Positions 9,184 through 17,437 of a stretch of 64,000 bases of DNA are shown in pieces. This stretch comes from JBBQFI01 sp038237805 (GTDB taxonomy: Bacteria > Verrucomicrobiota > Verrucomicrobiia > Chthoniobacterales > UBA10450). A program made the position numbers and the translations under genes. Positions within the stretch are counted from its first letter, which is position 1. Every line of letters begins with the position of its first letter. The notes beneath the pieces were generated by a model. It was not told the origin of the DNA. It saw nothing but the letters and a program-made list of their open reading frames with translations, and did not search any database. The stretch spans positions 76,225 to 140,224 of the forward strand of contig JBBRYI010000011.1 of NCBI GenBank assembly GCA_038237805.1, written 5' to 3'.

Positions 9184-9696
9184 GTGAAAACAACTGAACG
9201 CCCACGCAGAAAAAGAAGCGGCGGTCGACCCCGCAAGTTTGCCGAACCGAGCCGACCGATTACGCTGACGCTTCCAGAGAGCACCTTGCGCGAATTACGA
9301 CACGTTGATCCAGACCCGGGTCACGCCATTGTGAAATTGACCCGAAGCGTGTTGCATAATGGCGGAAAGGAGAAACCGCTGGTGGAAATAGTAACCGTGT
9401 CAGTTGACAGGGGATTAATTGTTATTGGCCCTAGTCAGGCGTTGTTGCAGATCCCGTTCTTGCATCTTATCGAAGTCGCGCCTGCGCGCTATCTCCTCGC
9501 CCTGGACTCCGGCCACGATTTCAAAAGCTTGGAAATTGCCCTCAACGACGTTCTGGACGATGTGCCGCAGAGCGACAAAAGAGAGCGAGAATTGATGACG
9601 CAATTACGTCAACACATTAAATCTCTTCGCAAGTCCGAGCGCATGAGCCGGGCTGAAATCCTTTTCGTTAGGTCTGCGAAACGATCCCCTGGGTAG
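9184..9696 (+). CDS. Hypothetical protein with AT-hook-like and RHH-like N-terminus
   Basis: The 170-residue cytoplasmic product begins with a very basic segment (RPRRKRSGGRPRKF) containing a GRP core like that of an AT-hook. It is followed by a short strand and helix (RPITLTLPESTLRELRHVD) that resemble the beginning of a ribbon-helix-helix domain. The middle (about residues 65-110) is strand-rich (IVTVSVDRGLIVIG) and the end is a charged helix. A DNA-binding role is inferred, not shown. The start is a GTG; no good alternative exists. A similar start sequence occurs as a remnant at 6871-6896 between the two arylsulfotransferase-like paralogues. Confidence 0.55.
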   Translation: MKTTERPRRKRSGGRPRKFAEPSRPITLTLPESTLRELRHVDPDPGHAIVKLTRSVLHNGGKEKPLVEIVTVSVDRGLIVIGPSQALLQIPFLHLIEVAPARYLLALDSGHDFKSLEIALNDVLDDVPQSDKRERELMTQLRQHIKSLRKSERMSRAEILFVRSAKRSPG

Positions 9697-9880
9697 TCCG
9701 CGAACTCTTCGCGCACCTTGGCGCGCAGTGTCGCGAATGCGCCCAACTGGCTGCATTGTTTGAGGTCCCAAGCCAGGTTAAGCTGACATCACGCTCGACA
9801 ACTTGGTGGATTTTCTTTATAGAAGGCGCGTGATTTCAAGCAGAACGGGCCAGGCGCCGGCTCATCGAATTGATCGCTGT

Positions 9881-10630
9881 ATGCCATGCGCCACGAGGAC
9901 CATTTCCAGGCGTTCACATCCGTGTTTCACGCCGTCGCCGTGGTCGATATTAGGCGGTGTGCTTTTAGCGTTGTTGCTTTCACGGGCAACTCCGGCAAAG
10001 GCGGTCACCATCAACTCGCACACCGCGCCCATCGTTACCAATACATACGACAACGGCGCCGGCTCGCTGCGCCAGGCGCTGGTGAACGCTCAGGACGGAG
10101 ACACCATTGCGTTCAACATTCCCACTTCTGATCCTGGCTATAACGGTCGGATCTGGACGATTGGCCTAACGAGCGGTGAGCTCGCGATTAACAAAAGCAT
10201 AACGTTCAGTGGTGTCCCTGCGAGTCTCCTCATCGTAAACCGAGATCGACATACGTCGGCCTACAATATCATTCGTCTCGACCCCAATCACCCCGTCGCA
10301 ATAGAAGACCTGACGACCAGCCAAGGACTAGCTCAGCCCGCGAGATTAGTGCTATTGACGGGGGGTGCAACCGCCATCCTTTATCTATCTCTAGTGTTAT
10401 TCTGCCGGCGCCTATGGCGATCTACGCGAAAACGAATTCGGTTCGGGATCCTTTGGGGCGCTGACAGGAAACCAGTGTGCGCAAAATGCGAAGGTCTCCT
10501 TTACGTGCTGAATGATTACTCCTTCCAATGCCCCGTCTGCCAGGTCGAACTCGGCGCGCGCGGGGAGAATGGGCTGTTGATTTCTCCGCGCGAAGCATTA
10601 GTCAAAATTCGGCTCAACGAATATTGGTGA
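9881..10630 (+). CDS. Chimeric membrane protein: truncated beta-helix start, TM segment, zinc ribbon
   Basis: After a signal peptide (SILGGVLLALLLSRATPAKA) the protein starts like a large parallel beta-helix surface protein: NTYDNGAGSLRQALVNAQDGDTIAF followed by ELAINKSITFSG. The helix stops after about 100 residues. A membrane segment (LVLLTGGATAILYLSLVLF) follows, then a basic stretch and a four-cysteine zinc ribbon (CAKC...CPVC) that would be cytoplasmic. I see no known family with this order, so it may be a truncated gene fused to another. I chose the ATG at 9881 because it gives a proper signal peptide; a GTG at 9803 is in frame upstream. Confidence 0.5.
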   Translation: MPCATRTISRRSHPCFTPSPWSILGGVLLALLLSRATPAKAVTINSHTAPIVTNTYDNGAGSLRQALVNAQDGDTIAFNIPTSDPGYNGRIWTIGLTSGELAINKSITFSGVPASLLIVNRDRHTSAYNIIRLDPNHPVAIEDLTTSQGLAQPARLVLLTGGATAILYLSLVLFCRRLWRSTRKRIRFGILWGADRKPVCAKCEGLLYVLNDYSFQCPVCQVELGARGENGLLISPREALVKIRLNEYW

Positions 10631-10640
10631 ACGGAGCAAT

Positions 10641-10714
10641 TGGCTGCCTCGCTAGGACTCGAACCTAGACAAAGAGATCCAGAATCTCTTGTGCTACCAT
10701 TACACCACGAGGCA
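10641..10714 (-). tRNA. tRNA-Gln (anticodon CTG)
   Basis: The minus strand folds into a complete cloverleaf: acceptor stem TGCCTCG/CGAGGCA, D-arm with TAATGGTA loop, anticodon stem AGAGA/TCTCT with loop TTCTGGA (anticodon CTG), and T-arm CTAGG-TTCGAGT-CCTAG. The U1-A72 pair and G73 discriminator are glutamine identity elements in bacteria. CCA is encoded at 10641-10643. No integrase or attachment repeat is visible nearby. Confidence 0.96.
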
Positions 10715-10774
10715 AAGGGGAAAAAAATTAGAACGTATTTCCGATGCCGCAAGTACGCGCCTGCCGGCGCGACT

Positions 10775-12094
10775 CTAATTTGAAGTTTGCACGCCGAGTA
10801 AAATTTCTGATCCTTCGCGGGCTGCTTCCAATTGCAAGCGCTTTCCCGTTTTCGCAACTACGGCGCGCGCCTGTTCCACCATTTTATCAACCATTTCGTC
10901 GTCGTGATTGGGATCGTGATGAAAGAGGATGAGCTTGCCCACGTTCGCGTCGAGAGCCAGCGAAATAACGCTGCTCAGTGAACCGTGTCCCCATCCGACG
11001 TGCTGTTCGTATTCATCATCGGTATATTGCGAATCGATAATCAGGACATCCGTCCCTTCGAGAAACTCCACCACTTTTCCGCGCTCGGCCGCGGCAAAGT
11101 TGCGCGCCTCTTCTTCGCTCACGCCATCTCGTGATGCGAGCTGCATTTTCAGCGATTCATAAGGCTCGTTGTCGGGCAAAAACGCAACCGAACCGGTGCT
11201 TGTAAAAAGCCGATAGCCGGCGCAGATGCCGGGATGGTTCGCGAACTTCGCCCGCACTTTCACCTTGCCGATGTGAAATTCGAAATCGCGTAGCTCTTCG
11301 ATCGCGAGGTGACTCGGGAGTTCATTCAGACTTACCGGGAAAAATGGCGTCTCCATTTGTCCGGCCAAGATCGTGCCGAGACCTGCGCGGGCGCCTTCAT
11401 AACCCAAAACTCGAATCAGATTCTTCTGATTGTAAGCAGGCGAAAAGAATGGCAGCCCTTGAATGTGATCCCAGTGGGTGTGTGTGATGAGCAGAGTCAG
11501 CTTTATCGAACGCGAGCCAAACTCCTCATCTAAGGCCAGACCGAGCAGGCGAATGCCTGTGCCAGCATCGAGAATGATAATCTCACCATCTGCGCGCAGC
11601 TCGACGCAGCTGGTGTTTCCGCCGTAGCGAAGCGTACTCGCGCCGGGCACTGGGATTGAACCGCGCACTCCCCACAGTTTTATCCGCGGAGGGGACGAAT
11701 CCAACTCCGCGGTTTTTGGTTGAGGTCGGCGGGGAATTTCCGGAAGCAATCGCTCGATCGTGCTACAAAGCACCTCCCACGTAATCGGTTTGAGCAGATA
11801 CTCGTCCGCGCCGGCCTGCAGAGCGTTGGTGCGATCCACCGCGTAATCGCGCCCCGACACGATTATGATCTTCGTCGGCTGAAGTTGCTGGCGGATGGTG
11901 CGGCAAACCTGAAAGCCATTCGATTTTGGCATCAGCAAATCGCATAGGATCAGTTCGGGCCGTTTGTGCAGCGCCATCTCGATCCCGACATCGCCATCTG
12001 CTGCTTCCAACACTTCCCATTCGTCGCTCTTGAAAAGTTCTGCGATCGTGCGCCGATTCTCGGCGTCATCTTCGATTATCAGAACGCGCGGCAT
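10775..12094 (-). CDS. Response regulator with metallo-beta-lactamase-fold output domain
   Basis: Residues 1-125 form a receiver domain with acidic pocket EDD (8-10), phospho-acceptor D52 in LILCDLLMP, a conserved Ser (IVSG) and Lys (LLKPIT). After a linker, residues about 140-435 are a metallo-beta-lactamase-fold hydrolase: WGVRGSIPVPG, a GGNTSC motif, the metal-binding HTHWDH, a later FANHPG and FHHDPNHDD. Phosphorylation may therefore switch a hydrolase rather than transcription. The substrate is unknown; relatives in this MBL subgroup include phosphodiesterases, but I cannot tell which applies. It lies 24 bases after the 131-residue hypothetical gene and is probably cotranscribed with it and hppA. 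Confidence 0.85.
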   Translation of the reverse strand: MPRVLIIEDDAENRRTIAELFKSDEWEVLEAADGDVGIEMALHKRPELILCDLLMPKSNGFQVCRTIRQQLQPTKIIIVSGRDYAVDRTNALQAGADEYLLKPITWEVLCSTIERLLPEIPRRPQPKTAELDSSPPRIKLWGVRGSIPVPGASTLRYGGNTSCVELRADGEIIILDAGTGIRLLGLALDEEFGSRSIKLTLLITHTHWDHIQGLPFFSPAYNQKNLIRVLGYEGARAGLGTILAGQMETPFFPVSLNELPSHLAIEELRDFEFHIGKVKVRAKFANHPGICAGYRLFTSTGSVAFLPDNEPYESLKMQLASRDGVSEEEARNFAAAERGKVVEFLEGTDVLIIDSQYTDDEYEQHVGWGHGSLSSVISLALDANVGKLILFHHDPNHDDEMVDKMVEQARAVVAKTGKRLQLEAAREGSEILLGVQTSN

Positions 12095-12118
12095 ACGGCT
12101 GCGGATTAGAGTCTGCGT

Positions 12119-12514
12119 TTACAGCAAACTTGAACCGAACGCGCCCGGCCCACGCTTCCAACGCAATTCCGGCGTGAGATTAATTTCCTCTGGCGGCACT
12201 TCGAATCCGGCAGCGCGCAGGAGATAAGCTACGCCTTCGCGGCTTTCCATTGTCTCCTTCAAACTGCGCGCGAAAAGCTCGATGTACTCCTTGTAAGATT
12301 CGAGAGCGAGCTTGCCTTCCGCGAAATGCTCGGCCAGCGCTTCGTCGTGGTAATCGATCAAATCGATCAGGGCACGCTTTAACTTCAGGCGCATGTCCGG
12401 ATCGACCACGACCTTGAACGGCGTTCCTTCAACAGCGGGCACGGACAAGCTTTGTTTTTTCGTTACGGCCGGTTCCACAGCCGAGACGAGTTGATAGTCA
12501 CGCGGTTTCTCCAT
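12119..12514 (-). CDS. Hypothetical soluble protein
   Basis: The 131-residue protein has no signal or membrane segment. The central part (about residues 38-95) is predicted mostly helical and acidic (DLIDYHDEALAEHFAEGKLALESYKEYIELFARSL). I recognise no family. It sits between hppA (54 bases upstream) and the receiver-MBL gene (24 bases downstream) on the same strand. A partner role with the receiver-MBL protein is possible on spacing alone. A TCGTTAGG word lies 9 bases upstream of the start. Confidence 0.6.
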   Translation of the reverse strand: MEKPRDYQLVSAVEPAVTKKQSLSVPAVEGTPFKVVVDPDMRLKLKRALIDLIDYHDEALAEHFAEGKLALESYKEYIELFARSLKETMESREGVAYLLRAAGFEVPPEEINLTPELRWKRGPGAFGSSLL

Positions 12515-12568
12515 TGGTTCTACTCGTTAGGCAAATGGTTCCCCGAGCTGAACGCCATCTGCCGATTC

Positions 12569-14653
12569 TTAGAAGAATATCGGAATGATGAGAATGGCAA
12601 CGATATTTACCACTTTAATCATCGGATTGATCGCCGGCCCGGCGGTGTCCTTGTAGGGGTCGCCCACGGTATCGCCCGTCACGGCCGCGGCGTGTGCGAA
12701 GGAACCTTTGCCTCCGAGGTTGCCTTCTTCGATAAATTTTTTCGCGTTATCCCACGCGCCGCCGCCAGAGGTCATCGCGATCGCGACGAACAAACCAGTA
12801 ACGATTGTGCCGACAAGCAAACCGCCGAGAACAACTGGTCCCAGGGGTTTGATAATCGCCACGGCGAGCACAACCACCACCGGCAACAATGCGGGAACGA
12901 TCATTTCGCGTAAGGCCGCTTTCGTCACAATGTCGACGCACGTGCCGTAGTCTGGTGTGTCTTCGCCGGTCAAGATTCCCGGCTTTGCTTTCAATTGCCG
13001 CCGCACTTCGCGCACAACCGCGCCCGCCGCTTTACCGACAGCGTCCATGCTAAACGCCGTAAAAATAAACGGCAGCAGTCCGCCGATGAACAAACCGACA
13101 ATCACTTTCGGTTCGGTCAGAGAAAATTGGAAGAAATGGTCGGCCAATATTTTTCCCTCGCCGGTGAGGTGCGCGCGCAATTCTTCCACGTAGGAACCGA
13201 AGAGCACGAGGGCAGCTAATCCCGCGGAGGCGATGGCGTAACCTTTCGTCACCGCCTTCATCGTGTTGCCAACGGCATCGAGTTCATCGGTCACGCCTCG
13301 GACTTCGTCCGGCAGGTTGCTCATCACCGCGATACCACCGGCGTTGTCGGTAATGGGACCGAACGCATCGAGCGAAATAATGATGCCGGCCATCGAGAGC
13401 ATGCTCATGACCGCGATTGCGATTCCGTAAAGGCCGGCAAAATGAAAGCTGAACAGAATGGCGAGGCCGATAAAGCCAACGGGCAATGCAGTTGCATGCT
13501 GCCCGACCGCGAGACCGGCAATGATATTCGTCGCGTGGCCGGTCTCAGATGCCTTGGCAATTTTCCGGACCGGACCGTAGTTCGTGGAAGTGTAATAATT
13601 TGTGATCACCACCACGATGCCGGTCATTAACAAACCGACGAGTGACGCACAGTAAAGATCGTTCGGCGATTTCACTAACCCGCCAATAGTGATGCCATTC
13701 GGAAAGAAATGATGCGTCGCCGGCCAAAACAGAATCGCTGAGACCAACGCGCTGGCGCCAACTGCGCCCATCAACACCATGCCCGGCTTACCGCCGCTAA
13801 CATTGACGAAAAGAATTCCGACGATCGCGCCGAGGACCGAAATGCCGCCAAGAACAAACGGATAGGTGATTGCAGCCGGCGTATCTGCGAGCGTGAGCGC
13901 GGCAACTAAAATCGCCCCGATCAAACTCACGGCGTAAGTTTCGAAAACGTCCGCGGCCATACCCGCGCAATCGCCCACATTATCGCCCACGTTGTCTGCG
14001 ATCGTCGCTGGGTTGCGCGGATCATCTTCTTCGAGATTGCTCTCGATTTTGCCGACAAGATCCGCCCCGACATCTGCGGCCTTCGTATAAATTCCACCGC
14101 CGAGTCGAGCGAAAACGCTAATCAAACTCGCGCCAAGGGCCAGCCCGATCAGACTGCGAACAGCCATGTCCGCGCCCAGCATGTTGCTTGCGATCGTATA
14201 AAAAATTCCAACCGCCAGCAGCGCGAGCCCGACCACAAGCAATCCGGTAACCGCGCCACCATTGAAGGCGATGCGCAAAGCTTTCACCCGTGACTGCGTG
14301 GCAGCCTGCGTCGTGCGCACATTCGCCAGCACGGCGATGCGCATTCCGATAAAGCCGGCCGCGAGCGAGCAAACCGCGCCGACGACAAAACCGATAGCGG
14401 TCGGATGATCTTTAAAGAAAAAGAGAAGAACGAAAATGATCGCCGCGATGACACTGATCGTGATCACTTGTCGATTGAGATAAGCCTTTGCGCCTTCCTG
14501 TATGGCGGCGGCGATCTGACGCATGCGCTCGTTTCCCGCGGACTGGCGCAGGATCGATGCGATGAGAAAAAACGCGAAGACCAGGCCGGCGATAGCGCAT
14601 ACGATCGAAAAAGTAATGCCGGAATTGAGCATCGTTAGGGCAAGCAAAGTCAT
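12569..14653 (-). CDS. hppA: K+-independent H+-translocating membrane pyrophosphatase
   Basis: The 694-residue polytopic protein couples pyrophosphate hydrolysis to ion pumping across the inner membrane. It has about 16 hydrophobic segments and the family motifs GGGIYTKAADVGADLVGK, the Mg-PPi-binding DNVGDNVGD, and the second acidic site near DAFGPITDNAGGIA. The sequence GNTMKAVTKG carries Lys at the position where K+-dependent enzymes have Ala, so this is the K+-independent class. Known members of that class pump protons, not sodium. The length is normal. It is likely the first gene of a three-gene operon with the two downstream genes. Confidence 0.95.
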   Translation of the reverse strand: MTLLALTMLNSGITFSIVCAIAGLVFAFFLIASILRQSAGNERMRQIAAAIQEGAKAYLNRQVITISVIAAIIFVLLFFFKDHPTAIGFVVGAVCSLAAGFIGMRIAVLANVRTTQAATQSRVKALRIAFNGGAVTGLLVVGLALLAVGIFYTIASNMLGADMAVRSLIGLALGASLISVFARLGGGIYTKAADVGADLVGKIESNLEEDDPRNPATIADNVGDNVGDCAGMAADVFETYAVSLIGAILVAALTLADTPAAITYPFVLGGISVLGAIVGILFVNVSGGKPGMVLMGAVGASALVSAILFWPATHHFFPNGITIGGLVKSPNDLYCASLVGLLMTGIVVVITNYYTSTNYGPVRKIAKASETGHATNIIAGLAVGQHATALPVGFIGLAILFSFHFAGLYGIAIAVMSMLSMAGIIISLDAFGPITDNAGGIAVMSNLPDEVRGVTDELDAVGNTMKAVTKGYAIASAGLAALVLFGSYVEELRAHLTGEGKILADHFFQFSLTEPKVIVGLFIGGLLPFIFTAFSMDAVGKAAGAVVREVRRQLKAKPGILTGEDTPDYGTCVDIVTKAALREMIVPALLPVVVVLAVAIIKPLGPVVLGGLLVGTIVTGLFVAIAMTSGGGAWDNAKKFIEEGNLGGKGSFAHAAAVTGDTVGDPYKDTAGPAINPMIKVVNIVAILIIPIFF

Positions 14654-14812
14654 AAGTGGTTCCGCGTGAAAGTGGCAGACATTAGTGGCTTTTAGTCCGC
14701 TGGCAACGCGAAACTGCCGTCGTTATTGCACGTCTATGCGGCTCGGGATTTGGCGGCGGCGCAATACTATTTTTTTGCTCGCCATCCTTTCTCGATCGCG
14801 AAACTGTTTCTT

Positions 14813-15535
14813 ATGGAGATCAAACATTTTCTTCCGCTCGGAATTTCTCTTTTGGTTTTTCTCGAGCCAGTTTTCGCTCAAGAAGCCATCACGCAGGAAC
14901 AACTTGTCCGCCGGACCCAGGAGCTTTTCGACGCCGTCGTTCCCGGTAATCCTGAACCGTGGAAAAAATATTATGCCGAGGACGCTCTGTATGCTGACGA
15001 AAAAAGGCGCAGCTTGAACAAAACCGCATTGGTCGCGGATATCGCGCCAATGCCGAAAGGATATTCCGGCGCCATTAAGATCGTTAGGCCGCAGAGTCGC
15101 ATCTTCGGCGACACTGCTGTTCTTAGTTACGATCTGGACGAAACCGAAACCATCTTCGGTCAAAATCTCAAAGCGCGTTATCACGAGACCGACACCTGGC
15201 TGCGACGCAATGGCAACTGGCGGATCGTCGCAGCGCAGGCATTCCGTTATTATGAAGATCCCGCGATCGGCAAAGGTGACCGCAAAAAATTCCAAACCTT
15301 CATCGGCACCTACGAGTTAGCGCCCGGCAATATAAGAACCGTTACGGCTGTCGGTGAAAACTTGTTCGCCGAACGAAATGGTAAACGCGAACAACTCTAT
15401 CCGGAATCGTGCGACATATTTTTCCGCAAAGGTGTTGAAGGCCGCATCCTCTTTCGCATTGACGATAGCGGCAAAGTTGACGCGCTAATCGATCGCCGAA
15501 ACAACGAAGACGTCGTCTGGCGCAAAACGAAATAA
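14813..15535 (+). CDS. Exported NTF2/SnoaL-like protein
   Basis: The product is 240 residues, with a signal peptide (FLPLGISLLVFLEPVFA-Q). Residues about 30-150 match the cone-shaped NTF2-like (DUF4440) fold: a helix (LVRRTQELFDAVV), EPWKKYYAEDALYAD, then strands ending TDTWLRRNGNWRIVAAQAF. The C-terminal 80 residues (GTYELAPGNIRTVT...LFRIDDSGKVDALIDRR) look like a small beta-barrel often found after such domains. No catalytic residue is evident. I placed the start at 14813 because it begins the signal peptide; an upstream in-frame ATG at 14726 adds 29 unlikely residues. Confidence 0.75.
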   Translation: MEIKHFLPLGISLLVFLEPVFAQEAITQEQLVRRTQELFDAVVPGNPEPWKKYYAEDALYADEKRRSLNKTALVADIAPMPKGYSGAIKIVRPQSRIFGDTAVLSYDLDETETIFGQNLKARYHETDTWLRRNGNWRIVAAQAFRYYEDPAIGKGDRKKFQTFIGTYELAPGNIRTVTAVGENLFAERNGKREQLYPESCDIFFRKGVEGRILFRIDDSGKVDALIDRRNNEDVVWRKTK

Positions 15536-15559
15536 CGCGAACGGAGCTTCCAGCGCATC

Positions 15560-15967
15560 TTACCGCACAGCAGAGGCACCATCGGCCGCTGGCGGATGTG
15601 CCGCCGCATGCAGAGCTTCGTAAAGCCGATGCAAGTGAACAGGCTTTGTGAGAATCGCGATCGCTCCCAGCTCTGCGATGTCGCACGTTGGAGGGCATCC
15701 GGTAACAAGAATGATCTTGGCCGCAGGATCTTTGGCGAGAATATGACGGCAAGCAGTGACACCATTGAGCTTCGACATTCGGTAATCCATCAACACGACG
15801 TCAGGGAGATGACGTTCGTAGGCATGAATGGCTTCCAAGCCGGATCCAACGATCTCGACAACTTCATTGCGGCATTGGCTAACGAGCTCAGCCAGTAAAG
15901 TCGCAGCGCTTGGCTGATCGTCAGCGATGAGAACCCGCATCATGACCAGTTGCGGAGAAGTTTCCAT
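15560..15967 (-). CDS. Stand-alone response regulator receiver
   Basis: The protein is a single CheY-like receiver: acidic pair in LIADDQ, phospho-acceptor Asp in VVLMDYRMS, Thr in LVTGCPP and Lys in ILTKPVH. There is no output domain, so it must act through a partner. The reading frame is open further upstream (to 16219), but this would overlap the divergent porin gene; the ATG at 15967 has a G-rich stretch upstream and leaves a 76-base divergent promoter region. No histidine kinase lies next to it; the nearest is at 34420. Control of the adjoining sugar cluster is possible but unproven. Confidence 0.8.
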   Translation of the reverse strand: METSPQLVMMRVLIADDQPSAATLLAELVSQCRNEVVEIVGSGLEAIHAYERHLPDVVLMDYRMSKLNGVTACRHILAKDPAAKIILVTGCPPTCDIAELGAIAILTKPVHLHRLYEALHAAAHPPAADGASAVR

Positions 15968-16043
15968 GCCAGCCCCCAATTGCTGCTGATGATTCGCAGC
16001 CATGATCGTCATGCGAATCGATTCTATTGCGAGATTTTGAAAC

Positions 16044-17416
16044 ATGAGGTGCACCCTAACGATGAGAATCGCGCCTGGCGTGGCTCTTTGGCTTAGCATT
16101 GGTTTCACGTCGTTCGCGCAGGACGCCATTCCGCGATCGCAACGTTCGATCTTGCAGCCAGAAGAGGAAGCTGCGGCGATACCGGCCAGGTTCGATGAGA
16201 GCAAATATCTCACCGACAATTGGGGCGGTTATCGTGAACACCTGCGAAACGCAGGAGTGGAAGTGTTCGGTTTTTACAACAACATCATTTCGGGGAACGC
16301 CGTCGGCGGCCGCGATGAAGGTCATGCGACATACGACCACGACATTTGGATCGGAGCGAAGTTCGATCTCAAGAAGTTGGCCGGTTGGCACGGTGGCCAG
16401 TTCGTTATTAGTGGAATCAATCGCGACGGCGAAGATCTGACCACAAAATATATCGGCAGCATCTTTTCCACTCAGCAATTGGTCGGCGGTCAACGGACTT
16501 TTCTCTATCAGGTGTTCCTGCAGCAGAAATTCATGGGCGATAAGTTCACATTAAAAATCGGCCGATTCGGCGCCTCGGACGACTTCAACACGTCGCCCTT
16601 GTACGGTTATTCGCTAAACAATGGTATTGATGGCGACGTCCGAAATGTTTTGTTCGATACGCGCTTCTCCGCCTACCCATTCGCAACCTGGGCGGGCGCG
16701 ATCTTCTACGATCCGACTCCGCACTTTCATCTGAAGCTCGGCGTCTTTCAGGTAACGAAACGGATGTTCGAAAATGACGACCACGGGATAAACTGGAGCA
16801 TCGGAGGTAGCGACGGTTATACGGCGATCGCCGAGCTCGGTTGGACGCCGGAATTTTTCAAGCAACCACTAAACGCAACCGAGCAAGATGGGAAGCGAAC
16901 TGTCTCCGTTGTGGGCAAAGGGCTCCCAGGTCACTACTCGTTAGGCTTCACTTACTCACAATGGGATTTCTACCCGCGATTCCTGGGCGGTTTTGAAGAT
17001 CATTCCTACGGTTTCTACGCGCACGCGGATCAAATGATTTTCCAGGAGAAACCCGGCAGCGATAATGGGCTCATTGTGTTTGTCGCCTCCGGGTATTATC
17101 CGCAGACGGAGATTTCGATCGTGCCGTTCCAGGTCAATGTCGGCTTGAACTACAAAGGGCTCATTCCCTGCGTGACGACGATCGCACCGTGTTCCATTTC
17201 ATTTATGGCGACATCAGCGATGACTACGCGCGTCGTGTCCGCGTCCCCGGCGGCGGCAAAGCGGAATCAGAAAAAGTGCTGGAGTTCGCGCATCGATTTC
17301 AACTTACACCCTGGAGTTATATCCAACCCGATATCCAATATGTTATCGATCCGGGCGGGACGGGCGACATTCCCGACGCAGTGGTAATTGGCGCGCAGAT
17401 GGGAGTAGTATTCTAA
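16044..17416 (+). pseudogene. OprB-type carbohydrate porin, frameshifted near the 3' end
   Basis: The N-terminal 380 residues match carbohydrate-selective OprB porins: signal peptide ending FAQ, then LTDNWGGYREHLRNAGVEVFG, GGQFVISGINRDGEDL, KIGRFGASDDFN and GHYSLGFTYSQWDFYPRF. The usual end (RDDDRTVFHFIYGDISDDYARR ... AQMGVVF, with a terminal Phe) is encoded in another frame at about 17175-17416. One missing base in the C run near 17170 would restore a single 457-residue protein. It may be a true mutation or an assembly error. It opens the sugar cluster and would carry the substrate through the outer membrane. A TCGTTAGG-type word lies at codons 4-7. Confidence 0.85.
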
Positions 17417-17437
17417 GGCATTGTAGGAAACAAAATC

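Noticed and set aside
10641..10714. tRNA-Gln as a possible integration site of a genomic island
   Set aside because: No integrase, no direct repeat of the tRNA 3' end and no abrupt gene-content change was seen next to it.
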